From Acidobacteriota bacterium (GTDB lineage: Bacteria; Acidobacteriota; Terriglobia; Terriglobales; SCQP01): DNA of 13,212 nt. The stretch spans positions 1 through 13,212 of the forward strand of contig JAKATS010000148.1 of the NCBI GenBank assembly GCA_021818645.1, in the 5' to 3' direction. Each line of letters begins with the position of its first letter. The first letter of the stretch is position 1. A program made the translations under genes and the position numbers. This document shows positions 6,611 through 13,212 of the stretch, in pieces. Under the pieces are notes generated by a model. That model had not been told where the DNA came from. It saw only the letters and a list, made by a program, of their open reading frames with translations, and searched no databases.

Positions 6611-7912
6611 ATGAGCGCCGCACCCCAACCCGAATTTGAAGTCATCCCCGGTCACGCCCGCCGCCGCTGGAAGCCCTGGGCCTGGTCGGGCGCCGCTGTG
6701 GTTTTGGCCGGACTATGGTTATGGGCCGGGCAAGCCAACTGGGGTTCGGCGGCCACCCACCCGATCACGCTGGGCAAAGCCCAGGTTGGACCGTTTCAAG
6801 TGCTGGTGCGGGTGGATGGACAGGTAGCGGCGGCCCGGGAAGCGCTGTTGAAAGCCCCGCGTCATGTCCCCAGCCTGCAGATTGTGTATCTTGCCCCGGC
6901 CGGCAGCAAAGTTAAAAAAGGACAGGTTGTAGTGCGCTTTGATCCCACCGGTGCGGAAGCCCAGTTGCGCTCGCAACTCGCCGCCCTTCATCAGGCTCAG
7001 GCGGCGGTGCGGCAAGCCCAGGCACAGCAGGAAATTACCGTTCATCAGGATGCCATGACCCTGGCCGCGGCGCAGGAAGCTGTGGCCCAGGCGAAATTGC
7101 AGGTCAAACAGGAGGCGATCCTGAGCGCCATACAGGGCGCGGAAGCGCGCGTGGCTCTGGGGCTGACTGAACAGCAGTACAAAGTGGATCAGGCCGGGGC
7201 CAGACTGGATCAAGCCAAAGATGCGGCCCAGATCGCTTCCTTACAGCGCAAGCTTGACAAGGCGCAATATGAATATGATTTAACCGCCCGGCAGTTGAGC
7301 AAAATGACCGTGCGGGCGCCTGTGAATGGGCGTGTGGCCTATCGCATGAATATGTCGCAGGGCTGGATGAACGCCATGCCCTTCAAAATCGGGGATCAGG
7401 TATGGCCGGGAGGGGTGATCGGCTCGATTCCGGAAAGCCGGTCGCTTGGACTGGAAGGCCAGATGAGTGAAGATGATCGCGGCCAGGTGCGCGTGGGCGA
7501 CGCGGTCATGGTCCGCATTCCCGCGCTTCCCGACCGGCAATTTAACGGCAAGCTCATGCGCATCTCGCTGCTCACCGAAACCACCTTTGCCGGAAACTGG
7601 CCGCCGCAGCGTAAATTTCACGCCTTTGCCCAATTGGACAGCCGTGACCCGCGCCTGCGCGCGGGCATGAACGGAATCATGGATATCGTGGTCCGGCGTT
7701 TGGCGCGTACCGTGCACGTGCCGGCTCAGGCGGTCTTCATTTATCAGGGCAAATCGGTGGTGTATGTGCCGCACGGCGGAAAATATCAGGCCGTGCCGGT
7801 CACGATTTTAGCGCGCAATCCCGATGCTGTGGCGATCAGCGGTCTGGCAGCCGGAACCATGGTCGCGCTGGCGCGGCCGCAGACCGCGGCCATCGCAGGA
7901 GGCGGAAGATGA
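6611..7912 (+). CDS. Membrane-anchored periplasmic adaptor (HlyD/MacA-type), second of three
   Basis: This 433-residue adaptor has an N-terminal cytoplasmic stub, one transmembrane anchor at about residues 25-40 and a large periplasmic part. The first lipoyl half ends in GQVVVRFDPT (Asp111). The coiled-coil hairpin, very rich in Ala and Gln, runs to Arg235 with ILSAIQ at 170-175 in the middle. The second lipoyl half is RAPVNGRVAYR. The beta-barrel and membrane-proximal domains follow, with LRAGMNGIMDIVV and VPAQAVF typical of the family. I took the ATG at 6611; the in-frame TTG at 6584 would add nine residues without support, and neither has a clear Shine-Dalgarno site. Its stop overlaps the next start by four bases (ATGA), so translation of the third adaptor is probably coupled. 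It would work with the permease and TolC channel downstream. Confidence 0.9.
   Translation: MSAAPQPEFEVIPGHARRRWKPWAWSGAAVVLAGLWLWAGQANWGSAATHPITLGKAQVGPFQVLVRVDGQVAAAREALLKAPRHVPSLQIVYLAPAGSKVKKGQVVVRFDPTGAEAQLRSQLAALHQAQAAVRQAQAQQEITVHQDAMTLAAAQEAVAQAKLQVKQEAILSAIQGAEARVALGLTEQQYKVDQAGARLDQAKDAAQIASLQRKLDKAQYEYDLTARQLSKMTVRAPVNGRVAYRMNMSQGWMNAMPFKIGDQVWPGGVIGSIPESRSLGLEGQMSEDDRGQVRVGDAVMVRIPALPDRQFNGKLMRISLLTETTFAGNWPPQRKFHAFAQLDSRDPRLRAGMNGIMDIVVRRLARTVHVPAQAVFIYQGKSVVYVPHGGKYQAVPVTILARNPDAVAISGLAAGTMVALARPQTAAIAGGGR
7897..7902 (+). promoter_or_regulatory. Strong Shine-Dalgarno site for third adaptor
   Basis: AGGAGG lies six bases before the ATG at 7909, inside the end of the second adaptor gene. 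It fixes the start of the third adaptor and supports the four-base ATGA overlap. It is the clearest ribosome-binding site in the cluster; most other starts here have none. Confidence 0.8.
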
Positions 7913-9210
7913 TCTCCCGTTCGCGCCGCTTCTGGGGCATGCTCGCCAGCTTGCTCATACTCGCCGCCGGGGTCTTGCTGTGGGCCAGGCGTAGTCCGCA
8001 AAAAACCATCAGTCAGATCCCGCTCACTCAAGTCCAGCTCGGTACCGTGATCGCCCGTATGCATGCCCGGGGGTTCGTCAAAGGCATGAACAGCGACCGG
8101 CTGATGGCTCCCATGATCGGCGGTGGCGGACTGAATCTGATTCAGATCCCCACCGACGGCACTCCCGTCCGGGCCGGTCAGGTCGTCGTGCGTTTTGATC
8201 CCACCGCGCAGGAGTACAACCTGCAGCAGGCCGAATCGCAGCTTGCCCAGGCCAGGGCGATGCTGCAATCGGCCCAGGCAACCGCCCGGGCGCAATTGCT
8301 GGCCGATCAATTCTCCCTGGTTCATGCCCGCTATAATGTGGTGCGCGCCAAACTGAACGTCGAAGAAAACCCCATCCTGCCGGCCATTCAGGCGCAGGAA
8401 AACAATCTGGCGCTGGCTGCGGCTCAAACCGCGCTGCTGCAAACTGAACGCAACATCGCCAGCGATGAAGCCAGCAATCAGGCGCAGGTGGCGATTGAGC
8501 AAGCCGCCGAAACTACCGCCCGGGTGCAGATCGAGCTGGCCCGGCGCAATATTGCGCGCATGACCCTGCGCGCCTCCACCAGCGGCTATGTCGCGGTGAT
8601 GCCCAATCCCTGGGGGACATTCTACAGCGGCGCTGGTACAGTGATCCCCGAATTCCAGGTGGGCGATCCGGTGCGGCCCGGCAGTACTGTGGCCGAATTG
8701 CCGGATCTGGTGCACGAGCAGATTTCCGTGGATATCGACGAAACCCAGGCCGGCAGCATCTCCATCGGTCAACCGGCGCGGATCACGGTTTCGGCTTTCC
8801 CCGGCTGGATTTTTCACGGTCAGATCAGTCAGGTCGGCGGCGTACAGGGCCCTCCCTGGAATCGCCAGACCACCTGCCTGGTCAGCCTGCCGCCCACCCG
8901 CGCTCATCTGCGGCCCGGCATGAGCGCGCGCCTGGTCATCACCACCGGTGCCGTACAACACACTGCCTGGCTGCCTACCCAGGCAGTGTTTACCAGAGGC
9001 AAGCGCAGCTATGTGTATGTGCCGCAGGATGGCAAATTCGTCGAACACAATGTGCGGATTCGCTTGCGCGGCGAAACGCAGGTAGCGATCACCGGACTGT
9101 CCCCCGGTCAAAGCGTAGCCCTGGTGAACCCGACCGTGCGCAAACCACAGCGGGCCGCCAAACTGCCGCGGAGCGGCCCGGCGTTGCCGGGACGTCGCAG
9201 CCGGAAATGA
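7909..9210 (+). CDS. Membrane-anchored periplasmic adaptor (HlyD/MacA-type), third of three
   Basis: This 433-residue adaptor has basic residues followed by one transmembrane anchor at about 8-25 (FWGMLASLLILAAGVLLW), then a periplasmic body. The first lipoyl half ends in GQVVVRFDPT (Asp97). The hairpin runs to Arg221 with ILPAIQ at 156-161 at its centre. The second half reads RASTSGYVAV, where Ser and Thr replace the usual Pro-x-Asn. Barrel and membrane-proximal strands include VDIDETQAGSISIGQPARITVSAFPGW, LRPGMSARLVI and LPTQAVF. The C-terminus is a basic tail (KPQRAAKLPRSGPALPGRRSRK region). The start is fixed by the AGGAGG site and the ATGA overlap. It is the adaptor gene closest to the permease and therefore the most obvious direct partner. 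A long open frame on the opposite strand is only a coding shadow. Confidence 0.9.
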   Translation: MISRSRRFWGMLASLLILAAGVLLWARRSPQKTISQIPLTQVQLGTVIARMHARGFVKGMNSDRLMAPMIGGGGLNLIQIPTDGTPVRAGQVVVRFDPTAQEYNLQQAESQLAQARAMLQSAQATARAQLLADQFSLVHARYNVVRAKLNVEENPILPAIQAQENNLALAAAQTALLQTERNIASDEASNQAQVAIEQAAETTARVQIELARRNIARMTLRASTSGYVAVMPNPWGTFYSGAGTVIPEFQVGDPVRPGSTVAELPDLVHEQISVDIDETQAGSISIGQPARITVSAFPGWIFHGQISQVGGVQGPPWNRQTTCLVSLPPTRAHLRPGMSARLVITTGAVQHTAWLPTQAVFTRGKRSYVYVPQDGKFVEHNVRIRLRGETQVAITGLSPGQSVALVNPTVRKPQRAAKLPRSGPALPGRRSRK

Positions 9211-9291
9211 AGCAAACGCCTGAGAAAGCCAAGGGATGGAGTTGGGCCCGCGCCGGGATGCGTTAGCCGGGCTCCTGTGTGAACGAAATTC

Positions 9292-10602
9292 ATGAGTGCA
9301 TTGGCCCAGACAACCCCCGCTGTCCCACCCCCGCCGCGCCATCGCGGCGGCTGGACGGCCATGGCCAGCGATCTGGTCCTGGCCTTTGACAATTTACGGG
9401 CTCAAAAGACCCGTACCCTGCTTACCGCGCTCGGCATCATCTTCGGCGTGGGCGCCGTCATCGGCATGCTGGCCATCGCCTCGGGCGCCAAGCGGGAATC
9501 TTTGGCCCTGATTGAGCAGCTCGGGGTGCGCAACCTGATGATTGAGTCGCGGCCGGCGGCCAGCCAGCAGGATTTGCAGCAGCGGCGCCGCATTTCGCAC
9601 GGCTTGGATGAAAGCGATCTGCGCGTGCTCCAGGCCAATGTGCAGGGCATCTCCTGGATTTCTCCGCGGCGGGTTGTTTCACTCACCAGCGTGCTGCCCC
9701 GGCCGGCCCACCAGAAGCCGCAACTCTATGGCGTGTGGCCCTCGTTTGCCGCCATCCATCATTTTCAAATGAAGCAAGGGAGGTTTTTTGATGCCCTGGA
9801 CGACGCCTCGGGCGCCGGCGTGTGTGTGCTAGGCGAAGACGCCAAGGTCAACCTGCTGGGCTACGGCCCCGCGGTCGGTCGTTATGTCAAGCTGGATGAT
9901 GTCTGGCTGCGGGTGGTGGGCGTGCTGGGGCCGCTGGCCGGCGGCAGTGGCCAGTCGGTGCCCGGCGCCCCGGCCGAAGACTGGAACAATATCGTCTATG
10001 CACCGTTGAAAACAGTGCGGCAGCGATTCTGGAATAGCGAGATGGAATTACATGATCCGCTGGATGGAATTGACCTCAGCTTGGCAAAGGGCGTGGATAG
10101 TATCGCAACTTCGAAAATCGTCAACGCCATTCTCAACTCCACTCACCATCGCGCCGGCGATTTCCGCGTGATCGTACCCGCCGACCTGCTGGCCCAGCAG
10201 CAGCGCACCCAGCGCATTTTCACCCTGGTCATGGTCGCCATCGCCGCCATTTCGCTGATTGTCGGCGGCATCGGAATCATGAATATCGTGCTCGCCACGG
10301 TCATGGAGCGCACCCACGAAATTGGCGTGCGGCGGGCCACCGGGGCGCGCCGAGCCGATATTACGCGGCAATTTCTGGCGGAATCGGTATTGATCTCGGC
10401 CGCCGGCGGGATTATTGGCATTGGTTTTGGCTATTTACTGGCCTGGCTGATCGCGCGGGGCGCCCACTGGAGCACCATCGTCACCCCCGCCAGTGTGTTA
10501 ATCGCCTTCGCGGTTTCGGTGGCGGTGGGAGTGGTCTTCGGCATTTACCCCGCCCGCAAAGCGGCCCGGATTGATCCCATTGAAGCGCTGCGCTATGACT
10601 GA
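9292..10602 (+). CDS. ABC transporter permease, MacB/FtsX type, without ATPase domain
   Basis: This 436-residue inner-membrane protein is the transmembrane part of a MacB-type (type VII) ABC exporter, whose motion would drive substrate through adaptor and TolC. After a Pro-rich cytoplasmic start and an amphipathic AFDNLRAQKTRT segment comes TM1 at about 42-64 (LLTALGIIFGVGAVIGMLAIA). A large periplasmic MacB_PCD domain follows to about residue 305. TM2 is at 309-333, TM3 at 365-388 and TM4 at about 402-425. The loop after TM2 has the family signature MERTHEIGVRRATGA, expected to contact an ATPase. The end reads YPARKAARIDPIEALRYD (419-436), also a family hallmark. E. coli MacB carries an N-terminal nucleotide-binding domain; here it is absent, and no ATPase gene is in the window. 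The start at 9292 has no Shine-Dalgarno site; Met24 at 9361 is an alternative. Gaps are 81 bases upstream and 47 downstream. Confidence 0.93.
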   Translation: MSALAQTTPAVPPPPRHRGGWTAMASDLVLAFDNLRAQKTRTLLTALGIIFGVGAVIGMLAIASGAKRESLALIEQLGVRNLMIESRPAASQQDLQQRRRISHGLDESDLRVLQANVQGISWISPRRVVSLTSVLPRPAHQKPQLYGVWPSFAAIHHFQMKQGRFFDALDDASGAGVCVLGEDAKVNLLGYGPAVGRYVKLDDVWLRVVGVLGPLAGGSGQSVPGAPAEDWNNIVYAPLKTVRQRFWNSEMELHDPLDGIDLSLAKGVDSIATSKIVNAILNSTHHRAGDFRVIVPADLLAQQQRTQRIFTLVMVAIAAISLIVGGIGIMNIVLATVMERTHEIGVRRATGARRADITRQFLAESVLISAAGGIIGIGFGYLLAWLIARGAHWSTIVTPASVLIAFAVSVAVGVVFGIYPARKAARIDPIEALRYD

Positions 10603-10649
10603 ACTGAATCCAAAATTCATTATCCTTTTCCGCTCTTAAATTACCGATC

Positions 10650-12269
10650 ATGCACAAACCGACTCGATTCTTCTGGCTTTTTATGGCTCTATTCGTTCTG
10701 GCGCTGGCGCGGCCGGCGGCGGCGCAATGGGCGGGGTTTATTACCGGTCAGGTCAATGTCCCTCATCCGGGTGTGCGGCCCGTGCGGGGCATTCAGGCGT
10801 TTATTCACAATGGCAAAATTGAGTTGAGCCTGCGGGATTTTTTGCGTTTGACCCTGGCCAACGACCCCTCGATTCAGATCACACAGCTATCGCCCGATAC
10901 AGCGTTTGCCAGTGTATTTCACGCCCGTGCGCCCTTTGACCCCAATCTGTCGCTGAATTACGCGGCCACACGCAATATCTCGCCCGAATTCATCCAGACC
11001 AGCGGGGCCTCGACTCTCAATGAGCTGAATCAAACCAGCGGCATCAATTTCAGCCAGCTTCTGCCCACCGGTGAGACGATTTCGGCCGGCTTCAATGCCA
11101 ATCGCGTCGCCACCAACAATCAGTATGCATTATTCAACCCCACCATCTCATCCGGCATTAACTTTTCCATCACCCAGCCGTTATGGCAAAACCGCGACAA
11201 TCTGCTTTACCGCGCCCCGCTGAAACAGGCTGAAATCAGCGTGGCAATCGCCAAAGATCAGAGTTCATATCAGGTAGCCACACTGCTGGCGCAGGCAGCC
11301 GACGCGTATTGGACTGCGGCCGGTGCGCTGGGCAATGTGGGGGTGCAGCAGGCGGCTTTGAAACTGGCTCAGGGTTCGTATGATTTGAACCGCGAAATGC
11401 TGCATCTGGGCGCGCTGGCCAAACTGGATATCTATCAATCCGAAGCCCAGGTAGCCGCCGATAAAGTTCAGTTGGTGCAGGCCCAGTACGCCTATAAGGA
11501 ATCGCTGGATGTGCTGCGCCGCTATATCGGCGCCGATTTGAGCCCCAGCCTGCGCCGGCTGCCGATAGTTCTGGAACAGGCGGCAACATCGGGCGGCATG
11601 GGCCGGGCCATGACTGCTGCCCGGGAAACCAGAGCCATTGCCTACGCACTGGCCCAGCGGCCGGAAATGCACGCCATCCGGCAGCAGCTCGCCAGCGACC
11701 GGCTGGGCATAGCCTCCGCTCATGAAGCCCTGGAACCCAGCCTGAATCTGACCGGCTTTTATGGCGGCAATGGATTAGGCGGCGATCAGGTAGGAGCCGG
11801 CGGCACAACCGGAGGGCTGGCTACTGCCTTGCGGCAGATGTGGGCCTTCAGCGCCCCTACCTATGGGTTCTCGTTAAAACTGGGTCTGCCCTTGCGAAAC
11901 AGCAACGGCGCCGGCCAGCTCACCAATGCCCTGGTGGCCCGCACTCAGGATCGCTATGCCGCCCGGAGTGACCGTCAGGCGGTGATTGAAAGCGTCCGGC
12001 TGGCGGCCAAACAGCGGGAAATGGCGCGGCAGCAGATTTTGGCCGCTCGCATCGCGGTTCAACTGGCGCAAAAAAACGTCGCCGCCGAACAGGAAAAATA
12101 TAAACTCGGCAGCATCACCATGTTTGAAGTGCTGCAGGCGCAGGTGTTGCTGAGCCAGGATCAAAGTTCGTTGTTGAGCGCCCACATAAATTATCAGCTC
12201 GCCCGCATCGCTTACCTGCTGGCCACCTGGAAACTGTTTCCGGCGATGGGGATTAAACTGAAAACGTAA
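10650..12269 (+). CDS. TolC-family outer-membrane channel of ABC efflux cluster
   Basis: This 539-residue protein is the likely outer-membrane duct for the adaptors and permease upstream. Residues 1-25 form a Sec signal peptide ending in RPAAA. After an N-terminal segment of about 40 residues, the family's first helix begins with LSLRDFLRLTLANDPSIQI. The two-repeat barrel and tunnel follow, with strands such as INFSQLLPTGETISAGFN and ISSGINFSITQPLW. Helices carry DAYWTAAGAL and LGALAKLDIYQSEAQVAADKVQLVQAQ. A Gly-rich loop at about 368-390 interrupts the second repeat before the strand YGFSLKLGLPLRN. The C-terminal helix pair has EKYKLGSITMFEVLQAQ, a strongly conserved outer-membrane efflux motif. 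It is longer than the minus-strand CusC-like channel and unlike it, so the two serve separate pumps. The ATG follows the permease stop by 47 bases without a Shine-Dalgarno site; TTAAAT at 10636-10641 might be a weak internal -10 box. Confidence 0.93.
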   Translation: MHKPTRFFWLFMALFVLALARPAAAQWAGFITGQVNVPHPGVRPVRGIQAFIHNGKIELSLRDFLRLTLANDPSIQITQLSPDTAFASVFHARAPFDPNLSLNYAATRNISPEFIQTSGASTLNELNQTSGINFSQLLPTGETISAGFNANRVATNNQYALFNPTISSGINFSITQPLWQNRDNLLYRAPLKQAEISVAIAKDQSSYQVATLLAQAADAYWTAAGALGNVGVQQAALKLAQGSYDLNREMLHLGALAKLDIYQSEAQVAADKVQLVQAQYAYKESLDVLRRYIGADLSPSLRRLPIVLEQAATSGGMGRAMTAARETRAIAYALAQRPEMHAIRQQLASDRLGIASAHEALEPSLNLTGFYGGNGLGGDQVGAGGTTGGLATALRQMWAFSAPTYGFSLKLGLPLRNSNGAGQLTNALVARTQDRYAARSDRQAVIESVRLAAKQREMARQQILAARIAVQLAQKNVAAEQEKYKLGSITMFEVLQAQVLLSQDQSSLLSAHINYQLARIAYLLATWKLFPAMGIKLKT

Positions 12270-12329
12270 AATCAGGAGCGGCGCATCATATTCTTTCGTC
12301 CGGCGCCCGCCACCGATGGGCCGGTTCAC

Positions 12330-12755
12330 ATGTCGAAAACCCGCTTCGCAATCACATTGCTGGCTGGCCTGGGCGCCCTCGATTCTCTTTACATGCTGGC
12401 CTATGAAGAGGGATGGATCCATTCCCTCACCTGCCCTTTTTTCGGCGAAGGCTGCAATCGGGTCGGCCGCTCGCGCCATGCCCGTCACTTTGGCGTGCCC
12501 AATGCGCTGGTCGGGGTTATGAGTTATTCATCCATGGCGGGACTGGCGCTAGCCCGGCCGCAATCTCCGATCTGGGATGCTCGGCGGCGGCGCATGCTGA
12601 CCGCCATCAGTTTCGCAGCCGCAGCCGCTGGCATCTATTTAACCTGGGAACAGAAAACTAAAGTTCGGAATTGGTGTTTCTGGTGCCTGTCTTCGACCGC
12701 CATCAGCCTGGCGATAGTTCCTCTCGCGGGGCCACGCCTTTCCCGCGGGGAGTGA
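12330..12755 (+). CDS. Vitamin K epoxide reductase (VKOR)-family disulfide-forming membrane protein
   Basis: This 141-residue integral membrane protein resembles bacterial VKOR homologues, which re-oxidise DsbA-like thiol oxidases and pass electrons to quinone. It has the expected layout. TM1 is at about 5-24. A periplasmic loop holds the first cysteine pair Cys35 and Cys42 (CPFFGEGC), and the run FGVPNALVGVMSY leads into TM2 at about 55-75. After a basic loop, TM3 is at about 88-106. The active-site pair Cys116-x-x-Cys119 (CFWC) comes at the start of TM4. All four catalytic cysteines are therefore present. No thioredoxin domain is fused, so a separate DsbA-like partner is needed; none is in the window. 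The ATG lies 60 bases after the TolC stop, on the same strand, without a clear Shine-Dalgarno site. A link to disulfides in the efflux proteins is possible but is inference. Confidence 0.88.
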   Translation: MSKTRFAITLLAGLGALDSLYMLAYEEGWIHSLTCPFFGEGCNRVGRSRHARHFGVPNALVGVMSYSSMAGLALARPQSPIWDARRRRMLTAISFAAAAAGIYLTWEQKTKVRNWCFWCLSSTAISLAIVPLAGPRLSRGE

Positions 12756-12841
12756 AGCAGGCGGCTAAACCCGGGTGACGATATGATGATATTTTGGGCC
12801 AAAGTCATGGAGAGAGTTGCTTAACTTACGAGCACTGAACC

Positions 12842-12868
12842 TGTCACAAAACCCTGATTGGCGTGACA
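12842..12868. repeat. Inverted repeat TGTCAC-N15-GTGACA, possible operator
   Basis: Perfect six-base arms at 12842-12847 and 12863-12868 are separated by 15 bases, in the intergenic region before the response regulator. A further TGACA follows immediately at 12869-12873 and TTGACG at 12880-12885. The spacing suits a dimeric regulator. Function is unknown and chance is possible. Confidence 0.35.
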
Positions 12869-12879
12869 TGACACTACGA

Positions 12880-12910
12880 TTGACGCCCTGCATATAGCCC
12901 GTGCCATATT
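12880..12910 (+). promoter_or_regulatory. Weak candidate promoter upstream of response regulator
   Basis: TTGACG at 12880-12885 could act as a -35 box and CATATT at 12905-12910 as a -10 box, but the 19-base spacer is long. The -10 candidate overlaps the left arm of an AT-only inverted repeat. If used, the leader would be about 95 bases. Confidence 0.25.
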
Positions 12911-12940
12911 TTTTATGCGCTGTCCAAAGTGAAAAAATAT
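12906..12940. repeat. AT-only inverted repeat before response regulator
   Basis: ATATTTTTT at 12906-12914 and AAAAAATAT at 12932-12940 are perfect complementary nine-base arms around a 17-base loop. The stem has no G or C, so it is a poor terminator. It could be a regulator site, or an accident of an AT-rich leader. The region 12756-13011 shows no convincing gene. Confidence 0.35.
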
Positions 12941-13011
12941 ATCGGCCAGGTTTCCCGCATGCGGATAAAACAATTTTTGCGAAACGACACTTTTCTACTA
13001 GAGTTGGAAAT

Positions 13012-13212
13012 ATGAACTCGTCCCGCATCCTGGTGGTTGATGACGAAGTAAATGAGCGGCAAGGCTTGGCCGAACTGTTGTCCGCCTGGGGCTATCAGGT
13101 GGATACCGCGGCCGACGGCATGCAGGCATTGCAGCGCATTGGTCAGGAGCCGCCGCAGGCGGTGCTGACCGACATCCGCATGCCGCACATGGACAGACTA
13201 GAGCTGTTATCC
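13012..13212 (+). CDS. Response regulator receiver domain (partial, C-terminus beyond window)
   Basis: The first 67 residues of a two-component response regulator are visible. The receiver fold begins with RILVVDDE, giving acidic-pocket residues Asp10 and Asp11. The phosphoacceptor is Asp54 in AVLTDIRMPHMD. The next residue is Arg62, where most receivers have Gly in the MDG turn. The TDIRMP form is common in NtrC-type and DNA-binding regulators, but the output domain lies beyond the window, so the class is unknown. The ATG at 13012 is preceded by a weak TGGAA ribosome-binding site. It follows 256 bases of non-coding sequence and is probably a separate transcription unit from the efflux cluster. 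Whether it controls either efflux system cannot be told here. Confidence 0.88.
   Translation, partial: MNSSRILVVDDEVNERQGLAELLSAWGYQVDTAADGMQALQRIGQEPPQAVLTDIRMPHMDRLELLS

Noticed and set aside
9211..9291. Remnant of an ATPase gene in the spacer before the permease
   Set aside because: The 81 bases show no Walker A, signature or Walker B residues in any reading frame.
7786..9342. A 518-codon open frame on the minus strand opposite the third adaptor
   Set aside because: It mirrors the plus-strand gene, which has clear adaptor motifs, a strong ribosome-binding site and a coupled start. The minus-strand translation is low-complexity Gly/His/Arg-rich with no recognisable domain.
12720..12755. 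CGCGGG / CCCGCG hairpin at the end of the VKOR gene as a terminator
   Set aside because: The stem is inside the coding sequence and no T-tract follows, so intrinsic termination is unlikely.
12790..12985. A sigma54 (GG-N10-GC) promoter before the response regulator
   Set aside because: The best GG/GC pairs have spacings of 8 or 14 bases rather than 10, so none fits.
12765..13028. An 87-codon minus-strand open frame between VKOR and response regulator genes
   Set aside because: It overlaps the response-regulator start and its upstream region, has mixed composition without a domain, and no ribosome-binding site was seen.

Overview
The window comes from a GC-rich Gram-negative bacterium: there are outer-membrane TolC-type channels, periplasmic adaptors, a lipobox lipoprotein and Sec signal peptides. 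Tandem HlyD-type adaptors next to a MacB/FtsX-type permease, an M1 peptidase fused to HEAT repeats, a short stand-alone VKOR protein and a Cys-rich secreted protein next to a metal-type RND operon together suggest an Acidobacteriota (Terriglobia-like) genome. That assignment is inference from gene style; no rRNA or other taxonomic marker is present.

Layout. Positions 1-2325, minus strand: a heavy-metal RND efflux operon read right to left. It holds a small secreted Cys/Met/His protein (1963-2325), a CusC/CzcC-like outer-membrane channel (616-1878) and the N-terminal part of a CusB-like adaptor (1-565, cut by the window edge). The inner-membrane pump (CusA/CzcA type) is expected just beyond position 1. 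Positions 2326-2451 are a divergent promoter region. Positions 2452-5172, plus strand: a secreted M1-family zinc aminopeptidase with a C-terminal HEAT-repeat domain.

Positions 5263-12755, plus strand: one probable transcription unit for an ABC-type tripartite efflux system. It holds three consecutive adaptors (a lipoprotein and two membrane-anchored ones), a four-helix MacB/FtsX-type permease, a 539-residue TolC-family channel and a VKOR-family disulfide-forming membrane protein. No ATPase gene is present, although the permease keeps the cytoplasmic loop expected to contact one. Positions 12756-13011 are a relatively AT-rich intergenic region with two inverted repeats. They are followed by the start of a response regulator (13012 to the window end).

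How the genes fit together. The minus-strand genes would bind and export copper/silver-type or other divalent metals across both membranes. The plus-strand cluster would export an unknown substrate from periplasm or cytoplasm to the outside, powered by an ATPase encoded elsewhere. The three adaptors share an exactly equal hairpin length and the same apex motif, so they probably dock on the same channel. The lipoprotein adaptor carries a Cys-bounded insertion that could be oxidised through the VKOR pathway. No tRNA, rRNA, CRISPR array, IS element or convincing strong terminator was seen.
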